From contig OZ038470.1 in the NCBI GenBank assembly GCA_964036295.1, positions 14,141,578-14,205,577 on the forward strand: DNA of 64,000 nucleotides. The letters run 5' to 3'. The DNA is from Plumapathes pennacea (taxonomy: Eukaryota > Cnidaria > Anthozoa > Antipatharia > Myriopathidae). Below, piece by piece: positions 28,901 to 39,100 of the stretch; position 1 is the first letter of the stretch; every line of letters begins with the position of its first letter. A program made the position numbers and the translations under genes. The notes beneath the pieces were generated by a model. The model ran no database searches. It was not told the DNA's origin and saw only the letters and a list, made by a program, of their open reading frames with translations.

Positions 28901-29970
28901 TAGGAATCAGCCTTTTGATTTTAAAAATATGTTTTATTCTTGGAGAAAACACTGGTCAAAGTGAGACCTAGTTAGGGTTTGACCCAGGCTCCTAGGGTTT
29001 ATAAACCAAAATATTTTGATCCTCGAGTTCAACTCAAACACTGGAAATAGGCAGTTGAGATGGTAAATGATAGGAATCAGCCTTTTGATTTTGAAAATAT
29101 GTTTTATTCTTGGAGAAAACACTGGTCAAAGTCAGACCTAGTTAGGGTTTGACCCAGGCTCCTAGGGTTTATAAACCGAAATATTTTGGTCCTCGAGTTC
29201 AACTCAAACACTGGAAATAGGCAGTCGAGATGGTAAATGATAGGAATCAGCCTTTTGATTTTGAAAATATGTTTTATTCTTGGAGAAAACACTGGTCAAA
29301 CTCAGACATAGTTGGGGTTTGACCCAGGCTCCTAGGGTTTATAAACCAAAATATTTTGGTCCTCGAGTTCAACTCAAACACTGGAAATAGGCAGTCGAGA
29401 TGGTGAAAGATAGGAATCAGCCTTTTGATTTTGAAAATATGTTTTATTCTTGGAGAAAACACTGGTCAAAATCAGACTTGGTTAGGGTTTGACCCAGGCT
29501 CCTAGGGTTTATAAATCAAAATTATTTGGTGCTTCAGTTCAACTCAAAGACTGAAAATAGGCAGTTGAGATGGTAAATGATAGGAATCAGCCTTTTGATT
29601 TTGAAAATATGTTTTATTCTTGGAGAAAACACTGGTCAAAGTCAGACCTAGTTAGGGTTTGACCCAGGCTCCTAGGGTTTATAAACCAAAATATTTTGGT
29701 CCTCGAGTTCAACTCAAACACTGGAAATAGGCAGTCGAGATGGTGAAAGATAGGAATCAGCCTTTTGATTTTGAAAATATGTTTTATTCTTGGAGAAAAC
29801 ACTGGTCAAAGTCAGACCTAGTTAGGGTTTGACCCAGGCTCCTAGGGTTTATAAATCAAAATTATTTGGTGCTTCAGTTCAACTCAAAGACTGAAAATAG
29901 GCAGTTGAGATGGTAAATAATAGGAATCAGCCTTTTGATTTTGAAAATATGTTTTATTCTTGGAGAAAAC
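16996..29970. repeat. Large higher-order duplication, 8015-bp offset
   Basis: Variant monomers at 16996, 18359, 20065, 20235, 20405 and 20919 reappear at 25011, 26374, 28080, 28250, 28420 and 28934, each 8015 bp later (about 47 monomers). The register shifts to 8011 bp after a 4-bp difference near 21163-21175, where the first copy reads 'ccgaaataattattttgg' and the second 'ccgaaatattttgg'. Inside each copy a 1363-bp (8-monomer) step is also visible (16996 to 18359). Confidence 0.85.
20127..20166. other. Representative palindrome chain within one monomer
   Basis: Two perfect palindromes overlap by two bases: GGTTTATAAACC (20127-20138) and CCAAAATATTTTGG (20137-20150). They are followed by CTCGAG (20153-20158) and the odd-centred GAGTTCAACTC (20156-20166), and preceded by GGGTTTGACCC and CCTAGG. 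The same chain occurs in most monomers of the 'ctcgag' variant; the other variants keep the first palindrome and relax the second to AAAATTTTTTGG. Confidence 0.8.
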
Positions 29971-32874
29971 ACTGGTCAAACTCAGACATAGTTGGGGTTT
30001 GACCCACGCTCCTAGGGTTTATAAACCAAAATATTTTGGTGCTTTAGTGCAACTCAAACACTGGAAATAGGCAGTCGAGATGGTAAATGATAGGAATCAG
30101 CCTTTTGATTTTTAAAATATGTTTTATTCTTGGAGAAAACACTGGTCAAACTCAGACTTAGTTGGGGTTTGACCCAGGCTCCTATTGTTTATAAACCAAA
30201 AATTTTTTGGTGCTTTAGTTGAACTCAAACACTGGAAATAGGCAGTCGAGATGGTAAATGATAGCAATCAGCCTTTTGATTTTGAAAATATGTTTTATTC
30301 TTGGAGAAAACACTCGTCAAACTCAGACTTAGTTGGGGTTTGACCCAGGCTCCTACGGTTTATAAACCAAAAATTTTTTGGTGCTTTAGTTGAACTCAAA
30401 CACTGGAAATAGGCAGTCGAGATGGTAAATGATAGGAATCAGCCTTTTGATTTTGAAAATATGTTTTATTCTTGGAGAAAACACTGGTCAAACTCAGACT
30501 TAGTTGGGGTTTGACCCAGGCTCCTACGGTTTATAAACCAAAAATTTTTTGGTGCTTTAGTTGAACTCAAACACTGGAAATAGGCAGTCGAGATGGTAAA
30601 TGATAGGAATCAGCCTTTTGATTTTGAAAATGTGTTTTATTCTTGGAGAAAACACTGGTCAAAGTCAGACTTAGGTAGGGTTTGACCCAGGCTCCTAGGG
30701 TTTATAAACCAAAAATTTTTTGGTCCTTCAGTTCAACTCAAACACTGGAAATAGGCAGTTGAGATGGTAAATGATAGTAATCAGCCTTTTGACTTTGAAA
30801 ATATGTTTTATTCTTGGAGAAAACACTGGTCAAACTCAGACATAGTTGGGGTTTGACCCATGCTCCTAGGGTTTATAAACCAAAATTTTTTTGGTGCTTT
30901 AGTTCAACTCAAACACTGGAAATAGGCAGTCGAGATGGTAAATGATAGGAATCAGCCTTTTGATTTTAAAAATATGTTTTATTCTTGGAGAAAACACTGG
31001 TCAAAGTCAGACCTAGTTAGGGTTTGACCCAGGCTCCTAGGGTTTATAAACCAAAATATTTTGGTCCTCGAGTTCAACTCAAACACTGGAAATAGGCAGT
31101 CGAGATGGTAAATGATAGGAATCAGCCTTTTGATTTTGAAAATATGTTTTATTCTTGGAGAAAACACTTATCAAACTCAGACATAGTTGGGGTTTGACCC
31201 AGGCTACTAGGGTTTATGAACCAAAATATTTTAGTTCTCGAGTTCAACTCAAACACTGGAAATAGACAGTCGAGATGGTAAATGATAGGAATTAGCCTTT
31301 TGATTTTGAAAATATGTTTTATTCTTGGAGAAAACACTGGTCAAACTCAGACATAGTTGGGGTTTGACCCAGGCTCCTAGGGTTTATAAACCAAAATATT
31401 TTAGTCCTCGAGTTCAACTCAAAGACTGAAAATAGGCAGTTGAGATGGTAAATGATAGGAATCAGCCTTTTGACTTTGAAAATATGTTTTATTCTTGGAG
31501 AAAACACTGGTCAAAGTCAGACCTAGTTTATAGGGTTTGACCCAGGCTCCTAGGGTTTATAAGCCAAAATATTTTGGTCCTCGAGTTCAACTCAAACACT
31601 GGAAATAGGCAGTAGAGATGGTAAATGATAGGAATCAGCCTTTTGATTTTGAAAATATGTTTTATTCTTAGAGAAAACACTGGTCAAAGTCAGACTTAGT
31701 TAGGGTTTGACCCAGGCTCCTAGGGTTTATAAACCAAAAATGTTTTGGTGCTTTAGTGCAACTCAAACACTGGAAATAGGTAGTCGAAATGGTAAATGAT
31801 AGGAATCAGCCTTTTGATTTTAAAAATATGTTTTATTCTTGGAGAAAACACTGGTCAAAGTGAGACCTAGTTAGGGTTTGACCCAGGCTCCTAGGGTTTA
31901 TAAACCAAAATATTTTGATCCTCGAGTTCAACTCAAACACTGGAAATAGGCAGTTGAGATGGTAAATGATAGGAATCAGCTTTTTGATTTTGAAAATATG
32001 TTTTATTCTTGGAGAAAACACTGGTCAAAGTCAGACCTAGTTAGGGTTTGACCCAGGCTCCTAGGGTTTATAAACCGAAATATTTTGGTCCTCGAGTTCA
32101 ACTCAAACACTGGAAATAGGCAGTCGAGATGGTAAATGATAGGAATCAGCCTTTTGATTTTGAAAATATGTTTTATTCTTGGAGAAAACACTGGTCAAAC
32201 TCAGACATAGTTGGGGTTTGACCCAGGCTCCTAGGGTTTATAAACCAAAATATTTTGGTCCTCGAGTTCAACTCAAACACTGGAAATAGGCAGTCGAGAT
32301 GGTGAAAGATAGGAATCAGCCTTTTGATTTTGAAAATATGTTTTATTCTTGGAGAAAACACTGGTCAAAGTCAGACCTAGTTAGGGTTTGACCCAGGCTC
32401 CTAGGGTTTATAAATCAAAATTATTTGGTGCTTCAGTTCAACTCAAAGACTGAAAATAGGCAGTTGAGATGGTAAATAATAGGAATCAGCCTTTTGATTT
32501 TGAAAATATGTTTTATTCTTGGAGAAAACACTGGTCAAAGTCAGACCTAGTTAGGGTTTGACCCAGGCTCCTAGGGTTTATAAACCAAAATATTTTGGTC
32601 CTCGAGTTCAACTCAAACACTGGAAATAGGCAGTCGAGATGGTAAATGATAGGAATCAGCCTTTTGATTTTGAAAATATGTTTTATTCTTGGAGAAAACA
32701 CTGGTCAAACTCAGACATAGTTGGGGTTTGACCCAGGCTCCTAGGGTTTATAAACCAAAAATTTTTTGGTGCTTTAGTGCAACTCAAATACTAGAAATAG
32801 GCAGTTGAGATGGTAAATGATAGGAATCAGCCTTTTGATTTTGAAAATATGTTTTATTCTTGGAGAAAACACTG
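27090..32874. repeat. Tandem higher-order repeat, 2899-bp unit (17 monomers)
   Basis: Blocks at 28080, 28250, 28420, 28934, 29104 and 29274 recur at 30979, 31149, 31319, 31833, 32003 and 32173, all 2899 bp later. Diagnostic variants travel together: 'cacttatcaaactc', 'ataagccaaaat', 'aaatgttttggtgc' and 'cagtagagatgg'. The second copy ends at the mobile element inserted at 32875. Confidence 0.85.
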
Positions 32875-33545
32875 CCCACATGAAATTTGTGGTATGTAGT
32901 TGGTATGTTCAAGGTATGTTTGAGGTATGTACTACCATACCTTCTGCATACCTCCTGCATACCTGTGACATACCTATTAAGAGGTATGTTTTTGGTATTT
33001 TTTACATACTACTTTTGGACCACCTGAAAAATACCAAAAGCATACCTGAAACATACCTCACATTTTGGGTATTCTTTATGTTTGACATACCTGTGACATA
33101 CCTTTGCCATACCTCTAGCATACCTGTGACATACCTTTACCATACCTCTAGCATACCTGTAACATACCTTTGCCATACCTCTAGCATACCTGTTCTGGGT
33201 ATGGTTTTGGTATGTTGACATACCTGTAACATACCTTTGCCATACCTCTAGCATACCTGTTTTAGGTATGTTTTTGGTATTTTTTACATACTACTTTTGG
33301 ACCACTTGAAAAATACCAAAAGCATACCTAAAACATACCTCACAGTTTCAGTATGCTATGTCGACATACCTGGAACATACCTAAACCATACCAAAAACAT
33401 ACCTCACAGTTTGGGTATGTGTGCTATGTCGACATACCTGTAACATACCTAAACCATACCAAAAACATACCTCACAGTTTGGGTATGCTTGTGGTATGTC
33501 AACATACCTGTAACATACCTTTGCCATACCTCTAGCATACCTGTT
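32875..33545. repeat. Left arm: GGTATGT / ACATACC word array
   Basis: After the terminal repeat the arm begins with plus-oriented GGTATGT words (32890-32935), then is dominated by the opposite orientation ACATACC(T). Spacers recur, such as 'tttgccatacctctagcata' and 'caaaagcatacctgaaacat'. Longer units repeat, for example 'ttttttacatactacttttg' near 33000 and again near 33280. Open frames here are by-products of the short repeat. Confidence 0.85.
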
Positions 33546-35509
33546 TTAAGGTCCTCTGATCTCATGACACTGCTGGCTAAGGGGCTCAAGCAAAATTTGG
33601 GTTTGATGCAAGTTTAATTGTTTAATCAATACAAATAGTGAAGACATTCCTAGCTAGATGAACCCAATTCTGAAGTCAGCCCAAAAAAGCACAGCCAATA
33701 TTTATCAAGCATATCAATTCAAATGACTGAGTGTTTACTCAACATATTTTAAGACTCAACAGATACAAAATGGCGCACTTCAAAAGTTAGTATAGGAATG
33801 CAAATTATGTTGCATATTTTTCTTGGGACAACTCAGATAAAACTTGGTATTCTTAGTTGTTTAAAAAAATCACTTTCAATTGTGCTATGTTCATTATTGA
33901 TATAAACTACTTTGTGTCAGTCAAGGTTTGCAAAACCCGGTTGTGTTTGAATTGACCATTTCTCATACGATAAAGTTTCTCAAGGTACAACAATCAATAA
34001 AAAAACTGTGAGCTAGGAGTTGAAGCTCGGATTTTACTTACAGTTCACTCGGAAGAAAATTGCTTCCATTGATATGCACAGTAGTGTTGAACTTGATAAT
34101 CGCCTTTCTATAGTCACTCGCAAAGTACATCAGTAATTGGCACACACAAAGGCAGAGGGATTCCTTTCGACTTTAACAGTTGTTTCATGTTTTAAAGCCA
34201 GTTCCTGTGGATTGCCCCTTTCTCAGAAATCACTTTTCCTTTTTGATCCAGTTCGGACTCACCATTAGTGCTTTCATGCAGAAAAATATCGATGTAAAAC
34301 TTGCAAAAGTCTGATCGCGACAGCTTCACTCCTGTTGAATGACGAAAAAGAAACTCGCCACTGTGACGGCCGCGCCGTTTTTCGCGCCACAAGAAAGCTG
34401 GCTTTGATTGGTCAATGTGACTCGTTCCCAGTGCCCACTCAGTCATTTTCTCTGACGTTGTTTACGGACTTCACGGCGAAGGAATGTTTGTGTATTTCAC
34501 GGCTTTTATATGAATTCTGTGGATTTCACGACATGATTCCAGCAATTTTGAGTGAGAAGTGAACCTAAGTTTGCATGTTTCAAGAAGCGGCTTCCCCACA
34601 AAAGGTGTAAAATGGATAATCTCCCAGCTGTTTGTGGCAGCCATTTTGAACACTTTTCCAGAGATCGGATAATGACTCGACTGTACCTGAAAACTACTAC
34701 ACTAGTGAACCTAAGATCCAAGGAGAACTGAGAGTAAACCTACGAGAACATATGATTTGATCTGTGAGGACTCGCTGCGAAAAACATGTTATATTTTCAT
34801 TCTTGGAAGTACGGGGAGAGCCGGGTGAGTGCATTATCGGCCCTGATGTCGATCAATTTTAAATTATTGTGTGATCGCTGCCTTTTTGACGATATTAAAA
34901 GAACAACAATTACTTTGCAATGTACGATTCAGCTCGTTGACAAAGAGTAAGTATCTATTTCTCCTTTTTTCTTTCCTTCGACTTTGCTTGTGATTTTCAG
35001 CACTTGTTGCACATACACTGTACAAAAGAGTAATATATATGGACACTATAGTACATAGATTAGGCTTGAAAATTTTACCTTAAAATTCTGGCTCACAACT
35101 TTCAGGATCTGTGCTGATCCTATGCATGGGCATGTTCTATTTCATGTCACATATCTGTTTCTACATAGCTTCCGGGTAAGATTTTACAAAACCACTGTTT
35201 CTCAGTCTCCTGCATTTAACCTTTCCGCAGAAATGTGATGCAAACTTTTACATAGATGGCAGGCTGTTTTATGATGTATATGGTGAAACTGTGTGCATTC
35301 ACTTTTAGAAAAAGCTAAGATGGATAGTGCACATGATGGTGAAGGCTAACGAATTCCATGTGCATCTGCTAGCGACGTGCTCTTGCAAAATTTTGTTATA
35401 ACAAACCAAATGGAGTTGAAAACCATGAAATTAATTGATCTGAAGCTGTAGGTCAGAGTAGCCAAAAAGCAATTGCAGCAAAATTTTAAGTCATTTCTGA
35501 TTCTTAGGT
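33546..35509. other. Unique core of the inserted element
   Basis: Nearly 2 kb without the GGTATGT words and without satellite. I find no transposase, reverse transcriptase or other domain. Short open frames on both strands (longest about 84 codons) lack recognisable motifs. The middle (34250-34450) is richer in CpG than the surroundings and looks like a promoter/first-exon patch, described separately. The rest is ordinary AT-rich sequence. Confidence 0.6.
34257..34446 (-). promoter_or_regulatory. Promoter-like patch with E2F- and CCAAT-type sites and a first-exon-like donor
   Basis: On the minus strand, a CCAAT box (GACCAATC, plus-strand GATTGG at 34406-34411) lies just upstream of a GGCGCGAAAAA E2F-type site (plus-strand TTTTTCGCGCC at 34378-34388) and a CpG-rich segment. 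It is followed by an open frame beginning with an ATG at 34446 and running to a consensus splice donor ACTAATG|GTGAGT (exon end at 34263). This resembles the 5' end of a host gene carried inside the transposon. No downstream exon was recognised and no protein family is evident, so function is unassigned. Confidence 0.35.
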
Positions 35510-36128
35510 ATGTTCAAGGACATGCCCATGTCCTATCTTGTGTTCCACATTATAGCTATGGGTATGGTTTTTGGCATGCTTCAACTGGTATGAAATGCAA
35601 TGGGTAAAAGGGTATTAGTTAATAGAATAGGTATGTTCCAGGTATGCTTTCATAAAAGGTATGCTTTTGGTATGTTAGAAAAGGTATGTCCCAGGTATGT
35701 TTGGTCTTACAAAATGCAAGGTATGTTTTTGGTATGTTAGTGGTATGCTTTTGGTATGTTAGAAAAGGTATGTCCCAGGTATGTTTGGTCTTACCAAATG
35801 CAAGGTATGTTTTTGGTATGTTAGTGGTATGCTTTTGGTATGTTAGAAAAGGTATGTCCCAGGTATGTTTGGTCTTACAAAATGCAAGGTATGTTTTTGG
35901 TATGTCAGTGGTATGTCAGAGGTATGTCAAAAAGGTATGTTTCTGGTATGCTGTGGAGCCAAGCCTTTGGTATGTCAGAGGTATGCTTATGGTATGTTCA
36001 AGGTATGTGTAAAAGGTATGCTTTTGGTATGTTTTTCTTGTGCATACCAAAAACATACCTTGTGAAATGACAACATACCTCAAACATACCTTGAACATAC
36101 CAATTACATACCACAAATTTCATGTGGG
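35510..36128. repeat. Right arm: GGTATGT word array with an 84-bp sub-repeat
   Basis: The arm has mostly plus-oriented GGTATGT/GGTATGC words from about 35510 to 36030, then reversed ACATACC words in the terminal inverted repeat. A unit beginning GGTATGTCCCAGGTATG is repeated with an 84-bp period, starting at 35683, 35767 and 35851; the last copy is partial. Open frames rich in Val-Cys-Trp-Tyr/Met on either strand come from the repeated word and are not genes. Confidence 0.85.
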
Positions 36129-39100
36129 TGGTCAAAGTCAGACCTAGTTAGGGTTTGACCCAGGCTCCTAGGGTTTATAAACCAAAATATTTTGGTCCTC
36201 GAGTTCAACTCAAACACTGGAAATAGGCAGTCGAGATGGTAAATGATAGGAATCAGCCTTTTGATTTTGAAAATATGTTTTATTCTTGGAGAAAACACTG
36301 GTCAAAGTCAGACTTAGTTAGACTTTGACCCAGGCTCCTAGGGTTTATAAACCAAAATTTTTTTGGTGCTTTAGTGCAACTCAAACACTGGAAATAGGCA
36401 GTCGAAATGGTAAATGATAGGAATCAGCCTTTTGATTTTGAAAATATGTTTTATTCTTGGAGAAAACACTGGTCAAACTCAGACATAGTTGGGGTTTGAC
36501 CCAGGCTCCTAGGGTTTATAAACCAAAAATTTTTTGGTGCTTTAGTGCAACTCAAACACTGGAAATAGGCAGTCGAGATGGTAAATGATAGGAATCAGCC
36601 TTTTGATTTTGAAAATATGTTTTATTCTTGGAGAAAACACTGGTCAAAGTCAGACCTAGTTAGGGTTTGACCCAGGCTCCTAGGGTTTATAAACCAAAAT
36701 ATTTTGGTCCTCGACTTCAACTCAAACACTGGAAATAGGTAGTCGAGATGGTAAATGATAGGAATCAGCCTTTTGATTTTGAAAATATGTTTTATTCTTG
36801 GAGAAAACACTGGTCAAAGTCAGACTTAGTTAGGGTTTGACCGAGGCTCCTAGGGTTTATAAACCAAAATATTTTAGTCCTGGAGTTCAACTCAAATACT
36901 GGAAATAGGCAGTTGAGATGGTAAATGATAGGAATCAGCCTTTTGATTTTGAAAATATGTTTTATTCTTGGAGAAAACACTGGTCAAACTCAGACATAGT
37001 TGGCGTTTGACCCAGGCTCCTAGGGTTTATAAACCAAAAATTTTTTGGTGCTTTAGTGCAACTCAAACACTGGAAATAGGCAGTCGAGATGGTAAATGAT
37101 AGGAATCAGCCTTTTGATTTTGAAAATATGTTTTATTCTTGGAGAAAACACTGGTCAAACTCAGACATAGTTGGGGTTTGACCCAGGTTCCTAGGGTTTA
37201 TAAACCAAAAATTTTTTGGTGCTTTAGTGCAACTCAAACACTGGAAGTAGGCAGTCGAGATGGTAAATGATAGGAATCAGCCTTTTGATTTTGAAAATAT
37301 GTTTTATTCTCTGAGAAAACACTGGTCAAAGTCAGACCTAGTTAGGGTTTGACCCAGGCTCCTAGGGTTTATAAACCAAAATATTTTGGTCCTCGAGTTC
37401 AACTCAAACACTGGAAATAGGCAGTCGAGATGGTAAATGATAGGAATCAGCCTTTTGATTTTGAAAATATGTTTTATTCTTGGAGAAAACACTGGTCAAA
37501 CTCAGACATAGTTGGGGTTTGACCCAGGCTCCTAGGGTTTATAAACCAAAAATTTTTTGGTGCTTTAGTGCAACTCAAACACTAGAAATAGGCAGTTGAG
37601 ATGGTAAATGATAGGAATCAGCCTTTTGATTTTGAAAATATGTTTTATTCTTGGAGAAAACACTGGTCAAAGTCAGACTTAGTTAGGGTTTGACCCAGGC
37701 TCCTAGGGTTTATAAACCAAAAATGTTTTGGTGCTTTAGTGCAACTCAAACACTGGAAATAGGTAGTCGAAATGGTAAATGATAGGAATCAGCCTTTTGA
37801 TTTTAAAAATATGTTTTATTCTTGGAGAAAACACTGGTCAAAGTGAGACCTAGTTAGGGTTTGACCCAGGCTCCTAGGGTTTATAAACCAAAATATTTTG
37901 ATCCTCGAGTTCAACTCAAACACTGGAAATAGGCAGTTGAGATGGTAAATGATAGGAATCAGCCTTTTGATTTTGAAAATATGTTTTATTCTTGGAGAAA
38001 ACACTGGTCAAAGTCAGACCTAGTTAGGGTTTGACCCAGGCTCCTAGGGTTTATAAACCGAAATATTTTGGTCCTCGAGTTCAACTCAAACACTGGAAAT
38101 AGGCAGTCGAGATGGTAAATGATAGGAATCAGCCTTTTGATTTTGAAAATATGTTTTATTCTTGGAGAAAACACTGGTCAAACTCAGACATAGTTGGGGT
38201 TTGACCCAGGCTCCTAGGGTTTATAAACCAAAATATTTTGGTCCTCGAGTTCAACTCAAACACTGGAAATAGGCAGTCGAGATGGTGAAAGATAGGAATC
38301 AGCCTTTTGATTTTGAAAATATGTTTTATTCTTGGAGAAAACACTGGTCAAAATCAGACTTGGTTAGGGTTTGACCCAGGCTCCTAGGGTTTATAAATCA
38401 AAATTATTTGGTGCTTCAGTTCAACTCAAAGACTGAAAATAGGCAGTTGAGATGGTAAATGATAGGAATCAGCCTTTTGATTTTGAAAATATGTTTTATT
38501 CTTGGAGAAAACACTGGTCAAAGTCAGACCTAGTTAGGGTTTGACCCAGGCTCCTAGGGTTTATAAACCAAAATATTTTGGTCCTCGAGTTCAACTCAAA
38601 CACTGGAAATAGGCAGTCGAGATGGTGAAAGATAGGAATCAGCCTTTTGATTTTGAAAATATGTTTTATTCTTGGAGAAAACACTGGTCAAAGTCAGACC
38701 TAGTTAGGGTTTGACCCAGGCTCCTAGGGTTTATAAATCAAAATTATTTGGTGCTTCAGTTCAACTCAAAGACTGAAAATAGGCAGTTGAGATGGTAAAT
38801 AATAGGAATCAGCCTTTTGATTTTGAAAATATGTTTTATTCTTGGAGAAAACACTGGTCAAAGTCAGACCTAGTTAGGGTTTGACCCAGGCTCCTAGGGT
38901 TTATAAACCAAAATATTTTGGTCCTCGAGTTCAACTCAAACACTGGAAATAGGCAGTCGAGATGGTAAATGATAGGAATCAGCCTTTTGATTTTGAAAAT
39001 ATGTTTTATTCTTGGAGAAAACACTGGTCAAACTCAGACATAGTTGGGGTTTGACCCAGGCTCCTAGGGTTTATAAACCAAAAATTTTTTGGTGCTTTAG

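Larger units (their letters stand above)
1..32874. repeat. Tandem satellite array, ~170-171 bp monomer (left block)
   Basis: About 190 head-to-tail copies of one monomer run from the first base, so the left border is outside the window. Every copy keeps the landmarks TTTGACCCAGGCTCCTAGGG, GGTTTATAAACC, CACTGGAAATAGG, GATAGGAATCAGCCTTTTGA and TCTTGGAGAAAACACTGGTC. Three main variants differ in the segment after the TTTTGG palindrome: a 'gtgctttagtgcaactc' form, a 'gtcctcgagttcaactc' form and a 'gtgcttcagttcaactcaaagactg' form. Their order repeats over kilobases, giving higher-order repeats. The length is close to one nucleosome plus linker and A/T tracts are frequent, which is common for (peri)centromeric satellites; a centromeric role is inference only. 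I see no CENP-B box. Open frames of 62 codons on the minus strand recur once per monomer and are not genes. Confidence 0.97.
32875..36128. mobile_element. Non-autonomous DNA transposon with long inverted repeats inserted in the satellite
   Basis: The element starts CCCACATGAAATTTGTGG and ends with the exact complement. The first ~55 bp match the reverse complement of the last ~55 bp with one visible mismatch (gtagttgg against gtaattgg). Left flank is ...AAAACACTG and right flank TGGTCAAAG..., whereas the satellite reads CACTGGTCAAAG, so the insertion duplicated 2 bp (TG). The near-identical uninterrupted monomers at about 39.1-39.4 kb act as the empty site. Arms are packed with GGTATGT-type words; the core is unique. 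No transposase is visible, so it is probably mobilised in trans. A 2-bp target duplication with sub-terminal motif arrays recalls CACTA-like elements, but the ends do not begin CACTA, so I leave the superfamily open. Confidence 0.85.

Noticed and set aside
34560..34730. A THAP-zinc-finger-like string (VCGSHF) in a plus-strand frame of the transposon core
   Set aside because: Only the short CxSHF-like word fits. The upstream cysteine pair, the conserved W and the P of a THAP domain are not in the expected places and the frame is about 55 codons long.
32817..36116. Open frames of 60-133 codons in the transposon arms, rich in Val-Cys-Trp-Tyr/Met or Thr-Tyr-His
   Set aside because: Direct translations of the GGTATGT/ACATACC word in various frames; several overlap on both strands.
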